Under the pieces are notes generated by a model. It did not search any database. It saw only the letters and a list, made by a program, of their open reading frames with translations, and was not told the origin of the DNA. From assembly GCF_001013905.1 (NCBI RefSeq), contig NZ_LN831790.1, positions 2,990,001 to 3,054,000 on the forward strand: a stretch of 64,000 bases of DNA. The letters run 5' to 3'. Made by a program: the position numbers and the translations under genes. Within the stretch, counting starts at the first letter, position 1, and each line of letters opens with the position of its first letter. The DNA comes from Streptomyces leeuwenhoekii (GTDB taxonomy: Bacteria; Actinomycetota; Actinomycetes; Streptomycetales; Streptomycetaceae). Positions 45,296 to 52,867 of this stretch are shown one piece after another.

Positions 45296-46264
45296 ATGCG
45301 TGCACTTCTCGTGGTCAATCCGGCGGCTACCACCACGAGTGCGCGCACGCGCGATGTACTGATCCGCGCGCTCGCCAGCGAGATGAAGCTGGAGGCGGTC
45401 ACCACCGAGTACCGCGGCCACGCGCGCGACCTGGGCCGGCAGGCGGCGCAGAGCGACGACATCGACCTGGTGGTGGCCCTCGGCGGCGACGGCACCGTCA
45501 ACGAGGTCGTCAACGGCCTGTTGCACGCCGGCCCCGATCCGGAGCATCTGCCCGGTCTCGCGGTGGTCCCCGGCGGCTCCACCAACGTCTTCGCGCGCGC
45601 CCTCGGCCTGCCCAACCACGCCGTGGAGGCCACCGGTGCCCTGCTGGACGCGCTGCGCGAGGGCAGCGAGCGGACCGTCGGCCTGGGGCTCACCTCCGGC
45701 ACGCCGGGCTCGGAGGACGAGGCGGTGCCGCCCCGCTGGTTCACCTTCAACGCCGGACTGGGCTTCGACGCCGGAGTGGTCGGCCGGGTCGAGCAGCACC
45801 GCGAACGGGGCAAGAAGTCGACGCACGCCTTGTACGTGCGGCAGGTGCTGCGCCAGCTCGTCGGCGAGCCGCACCGCCGCAGCGGGACGATCAGCCTGGA
45901 GCGGGCCGGTGAGGAACCGGTCACCGATCTGGTGCTGTCCATAGTCTCGAACACGTCGCCGTGGACGTTTCTCGGCAATCGCCCGATCTACGCGTCGCCT
46001 AAGGCCGCGTTCGATACCGGGCTCGATGTCTTCGGTCTCAGCCGCCTGTCCACGGCCGCGGTTGCCCGGTATGGCACCCAGTTGCTCACTTCGTCCCCGG
46101 AGCGCGGACCCCATGGCAGGCATGCCGTCTCGCTGCATGATCTGACCGAGTTCACCTTGCAATCGAAGGTGCCACTGCCGCTTCAGATGGATGGTGACCA
46201 TCTGGGGCTGCGGACGAGCGTGACGTTCACAGGTGTACGACGTGCACTGCGTGTGATTGTGTGA
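45296..46264 (+). CDS. Diacylglycerol/sphingosine kinase family lipid kinase
   Basis: 322 residues from ATG 45296. The catalytic-domain motifs are LLVVNPAATTTSAR, VVALGGDGTVNEVVNGL (GGDGT nucleotide loop) and VVPGGSTNVFARALGL. The C-terminal beta domain includes FNAGLGFDAGVV. The usual role is ATP-dependent phosphorylation of a lipid hydroxyl at the membrane; the substrate is not clear. TAGGTA at about 45280 is a candidate -10 close to the ATG, with no ribosome site between, so a short or absent leader is likely. Confidence 0.9.
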   Translation: MRALLVVNPAATTTSARTRDVLIRALASEMKLEAVTTEYRGHARDLGRQAAQSDDIDLVVALGGDGTVNEVVNGLLHAGPDPEHLPGLAVVPGGSTNVFARALGLPNHAVEATGALLDALREGSERTVGLGLTSGTPGSEDEAVPPRWFTFNAGLGFDAGVVGRVEQHRERGKKSTHALYVRQVLRQLVGEPHRRSGTISLERAGEEPVTDLVLSIVSNTSPWTFLGNRPIYASPKAAFDTGLDVFGLSRLSTAAVARYGTQLLTSSPERGPHGRHAVSLHDLTEFTLQSKVPLPLQMDGDHLGLRTSVTFTGVRRALRVIV

Positions 46265-46582
46265 GCAGAAGGGGCTAAAGTCCTTTCACTCGAACGTTTA
46301 GGCCAGGATCCACCCCATGGAAGTACGGCTGTGACCTAGTCGACACCGAAGAATCAAAAAAAACTTTCCGGAAGGGGTTGTATCCGCCGCTGAGGTTTGC
46401 GAGTCTCTAGGTGGCGATCGGGACGGCCCGCAACACCGGCCTCCACAGATCACCAGAACCCCTCTTCATTCCAAGGACCACGCCAGGGAACCTGGCGGTC
46501 GGCCCTTCACTTGTTGAGGGATTCGTGAAAGCGTTCACATTCACAAGCAACCTGCACGTAATACCAAGGAGAGGTAGCAGCC
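46265..46582 (+). promoter_or_regulatory. Long upstream region of wblE
   Basis: 318 bases without a gene, unusually A/T-rich for this genome. It includes an eight-A run (46356-46363) and GGAAGGGGTTG, whose GGAA plus a downstream GGTT loosely recalls a SigR-type promoter, though with non-canonical spacing. AAGGAGAGG (46566-46574) is the ribosome site of wblE. Confidence 0.45.
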
Positions 46583-46840
46583 ATGGACTGGCGTCACCGC
46601 GCCGTTTGCCGCGAGGAAGACCCCGAGCTCTTCTTCCCCATCGGCAACACCGGTCCTGCGCTGCTGCAGATCGAGGAAGCCAAGGCCGTCTGCCGTCGCT
46701 GCCCGGTGATCGAGCAGTGTCTGCAGTGGGCGCTCGAGTCCGGTCAGGACTCCGGCGTCTGGGGTGGTCTCAGCGAGGACGAGCGCCGCGCGATGAAGCG
46801 CCGCGCCGCCCGCAACCGGGCCCGTCAGGCATCCGCCTGA
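46583..46840 (+). CDS. wblE: WhiB-family iron-sulfur regulator WblE
   Basis: 85 residues from ATG 46583 with AAGGAGAGG upstream. The four iron-sulfur cysteines are C9, C37, C40 and C46 (AVCRRCPVIEQC). The GVWGG turn and the basic tail RRAMKRRAARNRARQ follow. WhiB proteins bind a 4Fe-4S cluster and partner with the principal sigma factor. The whole-length resemblance is to WblE/WhiB1. It sits beside a PdtaS-like kinase, the usual order in Streptomyces. Confidence 0.93.
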   Translation: MDWRHRAVCREEDPELFFPIGNTGPALLQIEEAKAVCRRCPVIEQCLQWALESGQDSGVWGGLSEDERRAMKRRAARNRARQASA

Positions 46841-46950
46841 CCGGCCACCCCTGCTGACAGCCTGAGCTTGGCGGCGCGTACAGCGCGTACGCAACCCCCG
46901 CCCCCGAGCCGCAGCGCGCAGTACCCCCGATGCGCATAGCACGAGCACTA

Positions 46951-46981
46951 GCCTCGGACCACTGGTGGTCCGGGGCTTTTT
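46951..46981 (+). terminator. Rho-independent terminator of wblE
   Basis: GCCTCGGACCAC (46951-46962) pairs with GTGGTCCGGGGC (46965-46976) with one G-T pair, followed by five Ts (46977-46981). A rare case here with a proper T-tract. Confidence 0.85.
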
Positions 46982-47037
46982 GCTGTCCACCCCCTGGGCG
47001 CCCCGGCGCCCGCCCCGCTCGCCGCCCCCGATCCCCT

Positions 47038-47071
47038 TGTGCACAACTCCCCCGTGTGCACAACTCCCCCG
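47038..47071. repeat. 17-bp tandem duplication containing TGTGCACA
   Basis: TGTGCACAACTCCCCCG occurs twice head to tail (47038-47054, 47055-47071). Each copy starts with the palindrome TGTGCACA. It lies between the wblE terminator and the stop of the convergent kinase gene. Confidence 0.85.
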
Positions 47072-47121
47072 TCATTGTGGGGAATTGAGGCGCTCGGCTC
47101 CTGGCCGGTCCCGGTGAGCCG

Positions 47122-48597
47122 TCACTTTTGCGCCCGTACGGGGATGTCCAGGATGACGCGCGTGCCGTGGTCGGGGGCGGGGACCATGTCGAAGGTGCCG
47201 CCGAGCTCGCCCTCCACCAGGGTGCGGACGATCTGCAGGCCGAGGTTGCCGGAGCGGTGCGGGTCGAAGTCCTCGGGCAGGCCCACACCGTCGTCCTGGA
47301 CGGTGACCAGCAGGCGGGCCTCCTTCGTCGTACCGCCGCGGACCGCGGCGACCTCGACCGTGCCGGTGTCGCCCTCGCGGAATCCGTGCTCCAGGGCGTT
47401 CTGCAGGATCTCGGTCAGCACCATCGACAGCGGCGTGGCCACCTCGGCGTCCAGGATGCCGAAGCGGCCGGTGCGCCGGCCGGTGACCTTGCCCGGCGAG
47501 ATCTCGGCGACCATGGCCAGCACCCGGTCGGCGATGTCGTCGAACTCGACGCGCTCGTCGAGGTTCTGCGAGAGCGTCTCGTGCACGATCGCGATGGAGC
47601 CGACCCGGCGCACGGCCTCTTCGAGCGCTTCCCGTCCGCGGTCGGACCCTATGCGCCGGGCCTGGAGGCGCAGCAGCGCGGCCACCGTCTGGAGGTTGTT
47701 CTTCACCCGGTGGTGGATCTCCCGGATGGTGGCGTCCTTGGTGATCAACTCGCGTTCGCGGCGCCGCAGTTCGGTCACGTCCCGGAGCAGTACCAGCGAA
47801 CCGATGCGGGTGCCCTTGGGTTTGAGCGGGATCGCGCGGAACTGGATGACGCCGTCGTGGGCCTCGATCTCGAACTCGCGCGGCGCCCAGCCGCTGGCCA
47901 CCTTGGCGAGCGCCTCGTCCACCGGGCCGCGGGACGGGGCCAGCTCGGCGGTGGTCCTGCCGAGGTGGTGGCCGACCAGATCGGCGGCGAGGCCGAGACG
48001 GTGGTAGGCGGAGAGCGCGTTCGGGGAGGCGTACTGGACGATGCCGTCCGCGTCCAGCCGGATCAGACCGTCGCCGACGCGCGGCGAGGCGTCCATGTCG
48101 ACCTGCTGGTTCTCGAACGGGAAGGCGCCGGCCGCGATCATCTGCGCGAGGTCCGAGGCGCTCTGGAGGTAGGTGAGCTCCAGACGGCTCGGGGTGCGCA
48201 CGGTGAGCAGATTGGTGTTGCGCGCGATCACGCCGAGGACGCGCCCCTGACGCCGTACGGGGATCGACTCGACGCGGACGGGGACCTCCTCACGCCACTC
48301 GGGATCGCCCTCGCGCACGATCCGGCCCTCGTCCAGGGCGACGTCCAGCATGGGGCGCCGGCCGCGCGGGACGAGGTGGCCGACCATGTCGTCCTGGTAC
48401 GAGGTCGGGCCGGTGTTGGGGCGCATCTGGGCGACCGAGACGTACCGGGTGCCGTCCCGGGTGGGGACCCACAGGACCAGGTCGGCGAAGGAGAGGTCGG
48501 AGAGGAGCTGCCACTCCGAGACCAGCAGGTGCAGCCACTCGAGGTCGGAGTCGTCGAGAGCGGTGTGCTGGCGTACGAGTTCGTTCATGGAGGGCAC
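47122..48597 (-). CDS. pdtaS: PdtaS-like sensor histidine kinase (GAF-PAS-HisKA_2)
   Basis: 491 residues. GTG 48597 (then CCC TCC ATG) is preferred: no ribosome site exists, and TACGCT about ten bases upstream would place transcription start at or near the GTG, so the mRNA is probably leaderless. ATG 48588 is the alternative. The N-terminal GAF-like domain (about 1-190) and a PAS domain (about 190-300, GDGLIRLDADGIVQYASPNA) precede HisKA_2, whose phosphorylated His is in EIHHRVKNNLQTV. The ATPase domain has EILQNALEHGF and DDGVGLPEDF. In mycobacteria PdtaS phosphorylates an RNA-binding antiterminator; the partner is not in this window. Confidence 0.9.
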   Translation of the reverse strand: MPSMNELVRQHTALDDSDLEWLHLLVSEWQLLSDLSFADLVLWVPTRDGTRYVSVAQMRPNTGPTSYQDDMVGHLVPRGRRPMLDVALDEGRIVREGDPEWREEVPVRVESIPVRRQGRVLGVIARNTNLLTVRTPSRLELTYLQSASDLAQMIAAGAFPFENQQVDMDASPRVGDGLIRLDADGIVQYASPNALSAYHRLGLAADLVGHHLGRTTAELAPSRGPVDEALAKVASGWAPREFEIEAHDGVIQFRAIPLKPKGTRIGSLVLLRDVTELRRRERELITKDATIREIHHRVKNNLQTVAALLRLQARRIGSDRGREALEEAVRRVGSIAIVHETLSQNLDERVEFDDIADRVLAMVAEISPGKVTGRRTGRFGILDAEVATPLSMVLTEILQNALEHGFREGDTGTVEVAAVRGGTTKEARLLVTVQDDGVGLPEDFDPHRSGNLGLQIVRTLVEGELGGTFDMVPAPDHGTRVILDIPVRAQK

Positions 48598-49046
48598 GTG
48601 TGGAGCGTACCCGCACGCTCGCGCATCGTTCGAAACCGGCCACCCGGACCTGTTCACGCGTGCGCGCATCCGGTCCGGCCGGGGCCGGGGGCCGTCCGCG
48701 GCGCGGGGATCGGGCCGGAAAACACCCGCGGGCCGCGGCGCCTGGGAGGGACCCTCAACCCTCCCGGCACCGCAGCCCGGAGCAACAACGGCCGTGGGGT
48801 GTGCGGTCCCGCTCGGCCGAAGGGTGAGGAGCCGGGGCAGTCAGGGCAGAGAGCACCGGTTCCTCGGTCCGCCTTCCTGTGCGGGGAAGGCGGAAGCTCG
48901 ACGTTCACCTCGTGCGAGGTGTACTGGTCGCCATTGTGGACTAGACCACTGCCCGTGTCCATGCGGTGGACCGTGCCGGGACGTGGTCGCCGTCCATGGG
49001 CGCTCGGGGACGTCCCGGCACCCGGATGAAGCCTAACTCCGTTGGC
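48598..49046. other. Gene-free interval with orphan DasR-like site
   Basis: 449 bases. It contains the hairpin CCGCCTTCC/GGAAGGCGG (48869-48893), which could terminate the TetR gene, and a DasR-type palindrome (48935-48950). A 102-codon minus-strand frame (48654-48962) has no ribosome site and looks non-coding. Confidence 0.6.
48935..48950. promoter_or_regulatory. DasR-responsive element (dre)-like palindrome, orphan
   Basis: TGTGGACTAGACCACT matches the GTGGTCTAGACCAC-type dre with one mismatch in the core. It shares TGTGGACTAGACCA with the site in front of dasR at 57779-57794. It lies about 340 bases upstream of the pdtaS start and about 95 bases after the TetR stop. Confidence 0.65.
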
Positions 49047-49712
49047 TCACGAGCGGGGCCACACGGCCATGGCAATTTCGGCGAGCGTCTGGAGCTCCTC
49101 ACGGGTCGCGCCGTCGCGGGCCTGCTGGGACATGCCCTGGATCATGGCACCGGTGTGCCGGGCCAGGGCGGCGGCGTCGGTGTCCGGCGGCAGCAGCCCG
49201 GCGTCGACGTCGGCCCGTATCCGGCGCTCGAACGCGGCGATGTTGGCGTTGCGCCGGCGGCGCAGCGACTCCTCGACCTCCGGGGTGGAGCAGTTGGCGG
49301 CCGCGTGGATCACCATGCAGCCGTGCGGGCGTCCGGGAGCCGTGTACTCGGCGGCGGCCTCGCGCAGCGTCCGCTCCACGGCCGCGCGGGCGGTGGGCTC
49401 CTCGGCGAGGGCCCGCTCGCCGAACGCGCCGTACCGCTCGCCGTACACCCGCACGGCCTCCTCGAACAGGGACCGCTTGTCACCGAAGGCCGCGTACAGG
49501 CTGGGGGCGCCGATCTCCATCACGCCGGTCAGGTCGGAGACGGACGTGGCCTCGTAGCCCCGCTCCCAGAAGGCCATGAGGGCCTTCTCCAGGGCCGTGG
49601 CGCGATCGAAGGAGCGGGGGCGGCCCCGGGGCCGGGACGCGCGCCTCGCCCCCGCCCCGGCCCCGGTCCGCGCGGCCGCCCGGCCGCCCTCGCGCTCTTC
49701 ACCGCTCACCAT
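49047..49712 (-). CDS. TetR-family transcriptional regulator
   Basis: 221 residues from ATG 49712; an ATG three codons earlier (49721) is also possible, and neither has a clear ribosome site. The N-terminal 30 residues are Ala/Arg-rich. The HTH region reads ALEKALMAFWERGYEATSVS, LTGVMEIGAPSLYAAFGDKR, then SLFEEAV. The C-terminal ligand domain has GCMVIHAAANCSTPEVEESL, a type seen in repressors of divergent SDR/oxidoreductase genes. It is divergent from an SDR gene with twin operator-like repeats between. Confidence 0.92.
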   Translation of the reverse strand: MVSGEEREGGRAAARTGAGAGARRASRPRGRPRSFDRATALEKALMAFWERGYEATSVSDLTGVMEIGAPSLYAAFGDKRSLFEEAVRVYGERYGAFGERALAEEPTARAAVERTLREAAAEYTAPGRPHGCMVIHAAANCSTPEVEESLRRRRNANIAAFERRIRADVDAGLLPPDTDAAALARHTGAMIQGMSQQARDGATREELQTLAEIAMAVWPRS

Positions 49713-49721
49713 GGGACGCAT

Positions 49722-49791
49722 TTTATAGCGGGCACTAGATAAATGTCGGCGGGCCGTTGTACGGTCTTTCTGTAGCGACCACTAGACAAAT
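49722..49791. promoter_or_regulatory. Twin TetR operator candidates in the TetR/SDR divergent promoter
   Basis: TAGCGGGCACTAGATAAAT (49726-49744) and TAGCGACCACTAGACAAAT (49773-49791) are direct repeats 47 bases apart. Each is also an imperfect palindrome (TATAG...CTAGATA and TGTAG...CTAGACA). One lies by the TetR start, the other just before the SDR ribosome site. Confidence 0.7.
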
Positions 49792-49808
49792 CAGGAGGGG
49801 GCGCCGGC

Positions 49809-50561
49809 ATGGGCGTACTGACGGGCAGGACGGCCTTGGTCACGGGGGCGAGCAGGGGGATCGGGCGGGGGATCGCCGAGCGGCTCGGGCGCGACGGCGC
49901 ACGGGTCGCCGTGCACTACGGCAGGAGCGAGACGGCGGCGAAGGAGACGGTCGCCGCGATCGAGGCGGCGGGCGGCTCGGCGTTCGCGATCGGTGTGGAG
50001 CTGGGCGCGCCCGGGGACGCCGAGGCGCTGTGGGAGGAGTTCGACCGGCACGCGGACGGCCTGGACATCCTGGTGAACAACGCCGGGATCGGCAACGCGC
50101 GCCCGATCGGGGAGATAACGGAGGACGACTTCGACCGGGTCTTCGCGGTCAACGTGAAGGCGCCGTTCTTCATCCTCAAGCACGGCATGACACGGCTGCG
50201 GGACGGCGGCCGGGTCGTCAACATCTCCTCGGGGCTCGCCCGCACGGCAGCGATGCCGGACAACGTGGCGTACGCGATGACGAAGGGCGCGCTGGACGTG
50301 TTCTCCCGGGACCTGTCCAAGGTGCTGGGCGCGCGGGGCATCACGGTGAACTCGGTGGCGCCCGGGATCATCGACACCGACAACACCGCCGAGCTGCTGC
50401 ACGGGAGCCCGGACGGCTGGGCGCGGGCGGCGGCGTACTCCGCGCTGGGCCGGGTCGGCACCCCGGCCGACGTGGCCGACGTGGTGGCCTTCCTGGTGTC
50501 GGACGGCGGCCGGTGGGTGACGGGGAGCTGGGTCGACGCGACGGGGGGTTCGCTGACGTAG
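49809..50561 (+). CDS. Short-chain dehydrogenase/reductase
   Basis: 250 residues from ATG 49809 with AGGAGGGG upstream. The cofactor motif is VTGASRGIGRGIA, the structural NNAGIG follows, and the catalytic Ser (NISSG) and Y-x3-K (YAMTK) are in place. The C-terminal PGIIDTDN and ASWVDATGG-like ending are typical of classical SDRs. Substrate unknown; likely controlled by the divergent TetR repressor. Confidence 0.93.
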   Translation: MGVLTGRTALVTGASRGIGRGIAERLGRDGARVAVHYGRSETAAKETVAAIEAAGGSAFAIGVELGAPGDAEALWEEFDRHADGLDILVNNAGIGNARPIGEITEDDFDRVFAVNVKAPFFILKHGMTRLRDGGRVVNISSGLARTAAMPDNVAYAMTKGALDVFSRDLSKVLGARGITVNSVAPGIIDTDNTAELLHGSPDGWARAAAYSALGRVGTPADVADVVAFLVSDGGRWVTGSWVDATGGSLT

Positions 50562-50597
50562 GCGGACGGGCCGGGGCGCCGGGCGGGGGCGCGGGCG

Positions 50598-51668
50598 TCA
50601 GTGCGTCTCGGTCACCTTCGCCAGGGCGCGGGGCGCGTCCGGGTCCTGGCCGCGGGCGATGGTGACCTCGTAGGCCAGGAGCTGGAGGGGGATGATCTCC
50701 AGGACGGTCTGGATCTCCTCGGGCACGCCCTCGGTGGGCAGGACGAAACCGGCCGACGCCTTCTCCACGTACCGCCCGGGCCCGACGACCATCAGATCGG
50801 CGCCCCGGCCCCGCAGCCGGTCCAGGACGGGCTGCAGGGCCTCCCCGCCCCGGCCGTCGGTGACGACCGCGATCACCGGCGACACGTTGTCGACCATGGC
50901 GAGCGGGCCGTGCAGCAGATCGGCGCCGGAGTAGGACAGGGCGGGGATGTAGCTGGTCTCCATCAGTTTCAGGGCGGCTTCCTTGGCCGTGGGGTAGCCG
51001 TAGCCGCGGGAGGTGATCACCATGCGCTCGGCGAAGCGGTAGCGGGCGGCGAGCGCGCGGACCTCGCCGTGCCGGGCGAGGAGCTGTTCGGCGAGCCCCG
51101 GCAGCATCTGCGCGGGGGCGCCGTCGCCGCCGCGCAGACCCTCGGTGAAGAGGTACAGCGCCAGGAGGGAGGCGGTGTAGGTCTTGGTCGCGGGCAGGGC
51201 CTTCTCCGGTCCGGCCATGATGTCGATGTGGTACTCGGAGACGCCGGCCAGGGGCGAGTCGGGGTTGTTGGTCACCGCCAGCGTGGTCGCGCCGGCCTCG
51301 CGGGCCGCGCGGGTGGACGCCACGAGGTCCGGGGAGCCGCCCGACTGACTGACGGTGACGGCCAGGACGTCGGTCAGATCGGGGCGGGCGCCGTAGGCCG
51401 TGACGGTCGACATCGAGGTGAGGCCGCAGGGCAGGCCGAGGCGGATCTCCAGCAGGTACTTGGCGTACAGGGCGGCATTGTCGGAGGTGCCTCGGGCGGT
51501 CAGCAGCACGAAGCGGGGCGCGCGGGCGGCGATCCGCTCGGCCACCCGGCGGATGGCGGGGGCGCCCTCGGCGAGGATCCGGCGCAGGACGGCGGGCTGC
51601 TCGGCCATCTCCCGGGCCATGATCCGGCCGGGGAGTTCGCGGTGGTCGTCCGGTGCGGTGGCGGTCAT
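50598..51668 (-). CDS. SIS-domain sugar-phosphate isomerase/aminotransferase-like protein
   Basis: 356 residues from ATG 51668, with GGGAGGAA upstream. Two SIS domains are visible: FVLLTARGTSDNAALYAKYL with TVSQSGGSPDLVASTRAA, and MVITSRGYGYPTAKEAALKL with SGADLLHGPLAMV. This is the isomerase half of GlmS without the glutaminase domain, like AgaS or deaminating glucosamine-6-phosphate enzymes. Position divergent to nagB in an amino-sugar locus supports glucosamine-6-phosphate or a related substrate. Confidence 0.9.
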   Translation of the reverse strand: MTATAPDDHRELPGRIMAREMAEQPAVLRRILAEGAPAIRRVAERIAARAPRFVLLTARGTSDNAALYAKYLLEIRLGLPCGLTSMSTVTAYGARPDLTDVLAVTVSQSGGSPDLVASTRAAREAGATTLAVTNNPDSPLAGVSEYHIDIMAGPEKALPATKTYTASLLALYLFTEGLRGGDGAPAQMLPGLAEQLLARHGEVRALAARYRFAERMVITSRGYGYPTAKEAALKLMETSYIPALSYSGADLLHGPLAMVDNVSPVIAVVTDGRGGEALQPVLDRLRGRGADLMVVGPGRYVEKASAGFVLPTEGVPEEIQTVLEIIPLQLLAYEVTIARGQDPDAPRALAKVTETH

Positions 51669-51720
51669 GCGGTTCCTCCCGGTGGCGGGGCGCGGTGCCT
51701 CCGGCGTCGCGGAGCTCTGC

Positions 51721-51764
51721 CGTCCCTTGTGCGTCCCCTGCACGTCCCTTGCACGTCCATTGCA
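51721..51764. repeat. Four 11-bp tandem repeats (CGTCCCTTGCA type)
   Basis: CGTCCCTTGTG, CGTCCCCTGCA, CGTCCCTTGCA and CGTCCATTGCA follow without gaps. The period equals about one DNA helical turn. They lie 53 bases upstream of the SIS gene start. Confidence 0.85.
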
Positions 51765-51930
51765 CCGCCTGCGCGCCGCGGACGCCCGCGCTGGGCGGCG
51801 ACCGGGCGTCCTCCGCGGCGCAGCACCCGGGAGGGTCGGGGAGGAGAGGCGGGGACGAGAGGCGGGGAGGGGGGCGGGCGGGCCCCGGGAGGCGCGGAAG
51901 GTCCTGGGAGGAGGGGCACCGCTCTGTTAG

Positions 51931-51946
51931 ATTGGTCTAAACCACA
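51931..51946 (+). promoter_or_regulatory. DasR-type operator of nagB
   Basis: ATTGGTCTAAACCACA is a near-palindrome of the dre type (TGGTCTAGACCA-like). It overlaps TAGATT (51928-51933), a candidate -10. DasR control of nagB is established in S. coelicolor. Confidence 0.75.
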
Positions 51947-51996
51947 TAGCCCCTCCCGGGTGCTCTCGAGTCCCCTCTTCGAAACGGCAGGCCAGC

Positions 51997-52782
51997 GTGG
52001 AAGTTGTCATCGTTCCCGACGCCAGGGCGGGCGGCGAGCTCATCGCCGAGGCCATGGCGAAGCTGCTCCGGCGCAAGCCCGACGCCCTGCTCGGGGTCGC
52101 CACCGGCTCGACGCCGCTGCCCGTGTACGAGGCGCTCGCGGCCAAGGTGCGCTCGGGCGCCGTGGACACCTCGCGCGCGCGGATCGCCCAGCTCGACGAG
52201 TATGTGGGGCTGCCCGCGGAGCACCCGGAGTCCTACCGGTCGGTGCTGCGGCGCGAGGTGCTCGAACCGCTCGGGATCGGCATGGACGCGTTCATGGGCC
52301 CCGACGGCACGGCCGAGGACGTGCAGGGCGCCTGCGAGGCGTACGACAGGGCGCTGGCCGAGGCCGGCGGGGTGGACCTCCAGTTGCTGGGCATCGGCAC
52401 CGACGGGCACATCGGTTTCAACGAGCCGTGCTCGTCGCTGGCCTCGCGGACCCGGATCAAGACGCTGACCGAGCAGACCCGGGTGGACAACGCGCGCTTC
52501 TTCGACGGTGACATCGGGCAGGTGCCGCACCACGTGATCACGCAGGGCATCGGCACGATCCTGGAGGCGCGGCATCTGGTGCTGCTGGCCACCGGGGAGG
52601 GCAAGGCGGACGCGGTCGCCGCCTCCGTCGAAGGACCGGTCGCCGCGGTGTGCCCGGCCTCCGCGCTCCAGTTGCACCCGCACGCCACGGTGGTCGTCGA
52701 CGAGGCCGCCGCGTCCAAGCTGAAGCTCGCCGGCTACTTCCGGCACGCCTACGCCAACAAGCCCGCCTGGCAGGGCATCTAG
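51997..52782 (+). CDS. nagB: Glucosamine-6-phosphate deaminase
   Basis: 261 residues from GTG 51997. It converts glucosamine-6-phosphate to fructose-6-phosphate and ammonia. Motifs: GVATGSTPLPVYEAL (phosphate loop), IAQLDEYVGLP (catalytic Asp/Glu), GIGTDGHIGFNEP (family signature) and the later HHVITQGIGTI. Length fits the family. It is the link between GlcNAc uptake (DasABC) and central metabolism. A long hairpin follows. Confidence 0.95.
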   Translation: MEVVIVPDARAGGELIAEAMAKLLRRKPDALLGVATGSTPLPVYEALAAKVRSGAVDTSRARIAQLDEYVGLPAEHPESYRSVLRREVLEPLGIGMDAFMGPDGTAEDVQGACEAYDRALAEAGGVDLQLLGIGTDGHIGFNEPCSSLASRTRIKTLTEQTRVDNARFFDGDIGQVPHHVITQGIGTILEARHLVLLATGEGKADAVAASVEGPVAAVCPASALQLHPHATVVVDEAAASKLKLAGYFRHAYANKPAWQGI

Positions 52783-52813
52783 TCCCCTGCGACGGCTCCC
52801 GTACGAAGACGAG

Positions 52814-52851
52814 GAAGGCGCCGGTTCCTCCGCGGAGGGGCCGGCGCCTTC
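52814..52851. terminator. Terminator after nagB
   Basis: GAAGGCGCCGG (52814-52824) pairs with CCGGCGCCTTC (52841-52851); the loop itself can form CCTCCGCGGAGG. It lies between convergent nagB and the GH3 gene. Confidence 0.8.
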
Positions 52852-52867
52852 GTCGTACGGGTCTGTG

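Larger units (their letters stand above)
51669..51996. other. Divergent SIS/nagB regulatory region
   Basis: 328 bases without a gene. It contains four 11-bp tandem repeats (51721-51764), a purine-rich stretch and a DasR-type site 50 bases before nagB (51931-51946). Confidence 0.7.

Noticed and set aside
48654..48962. 102-codon minus-strand frame in the TetR/pdtaS interval
   Set aside because: No ribosome site, low-complexity sequence, overlaps the dre-like site.
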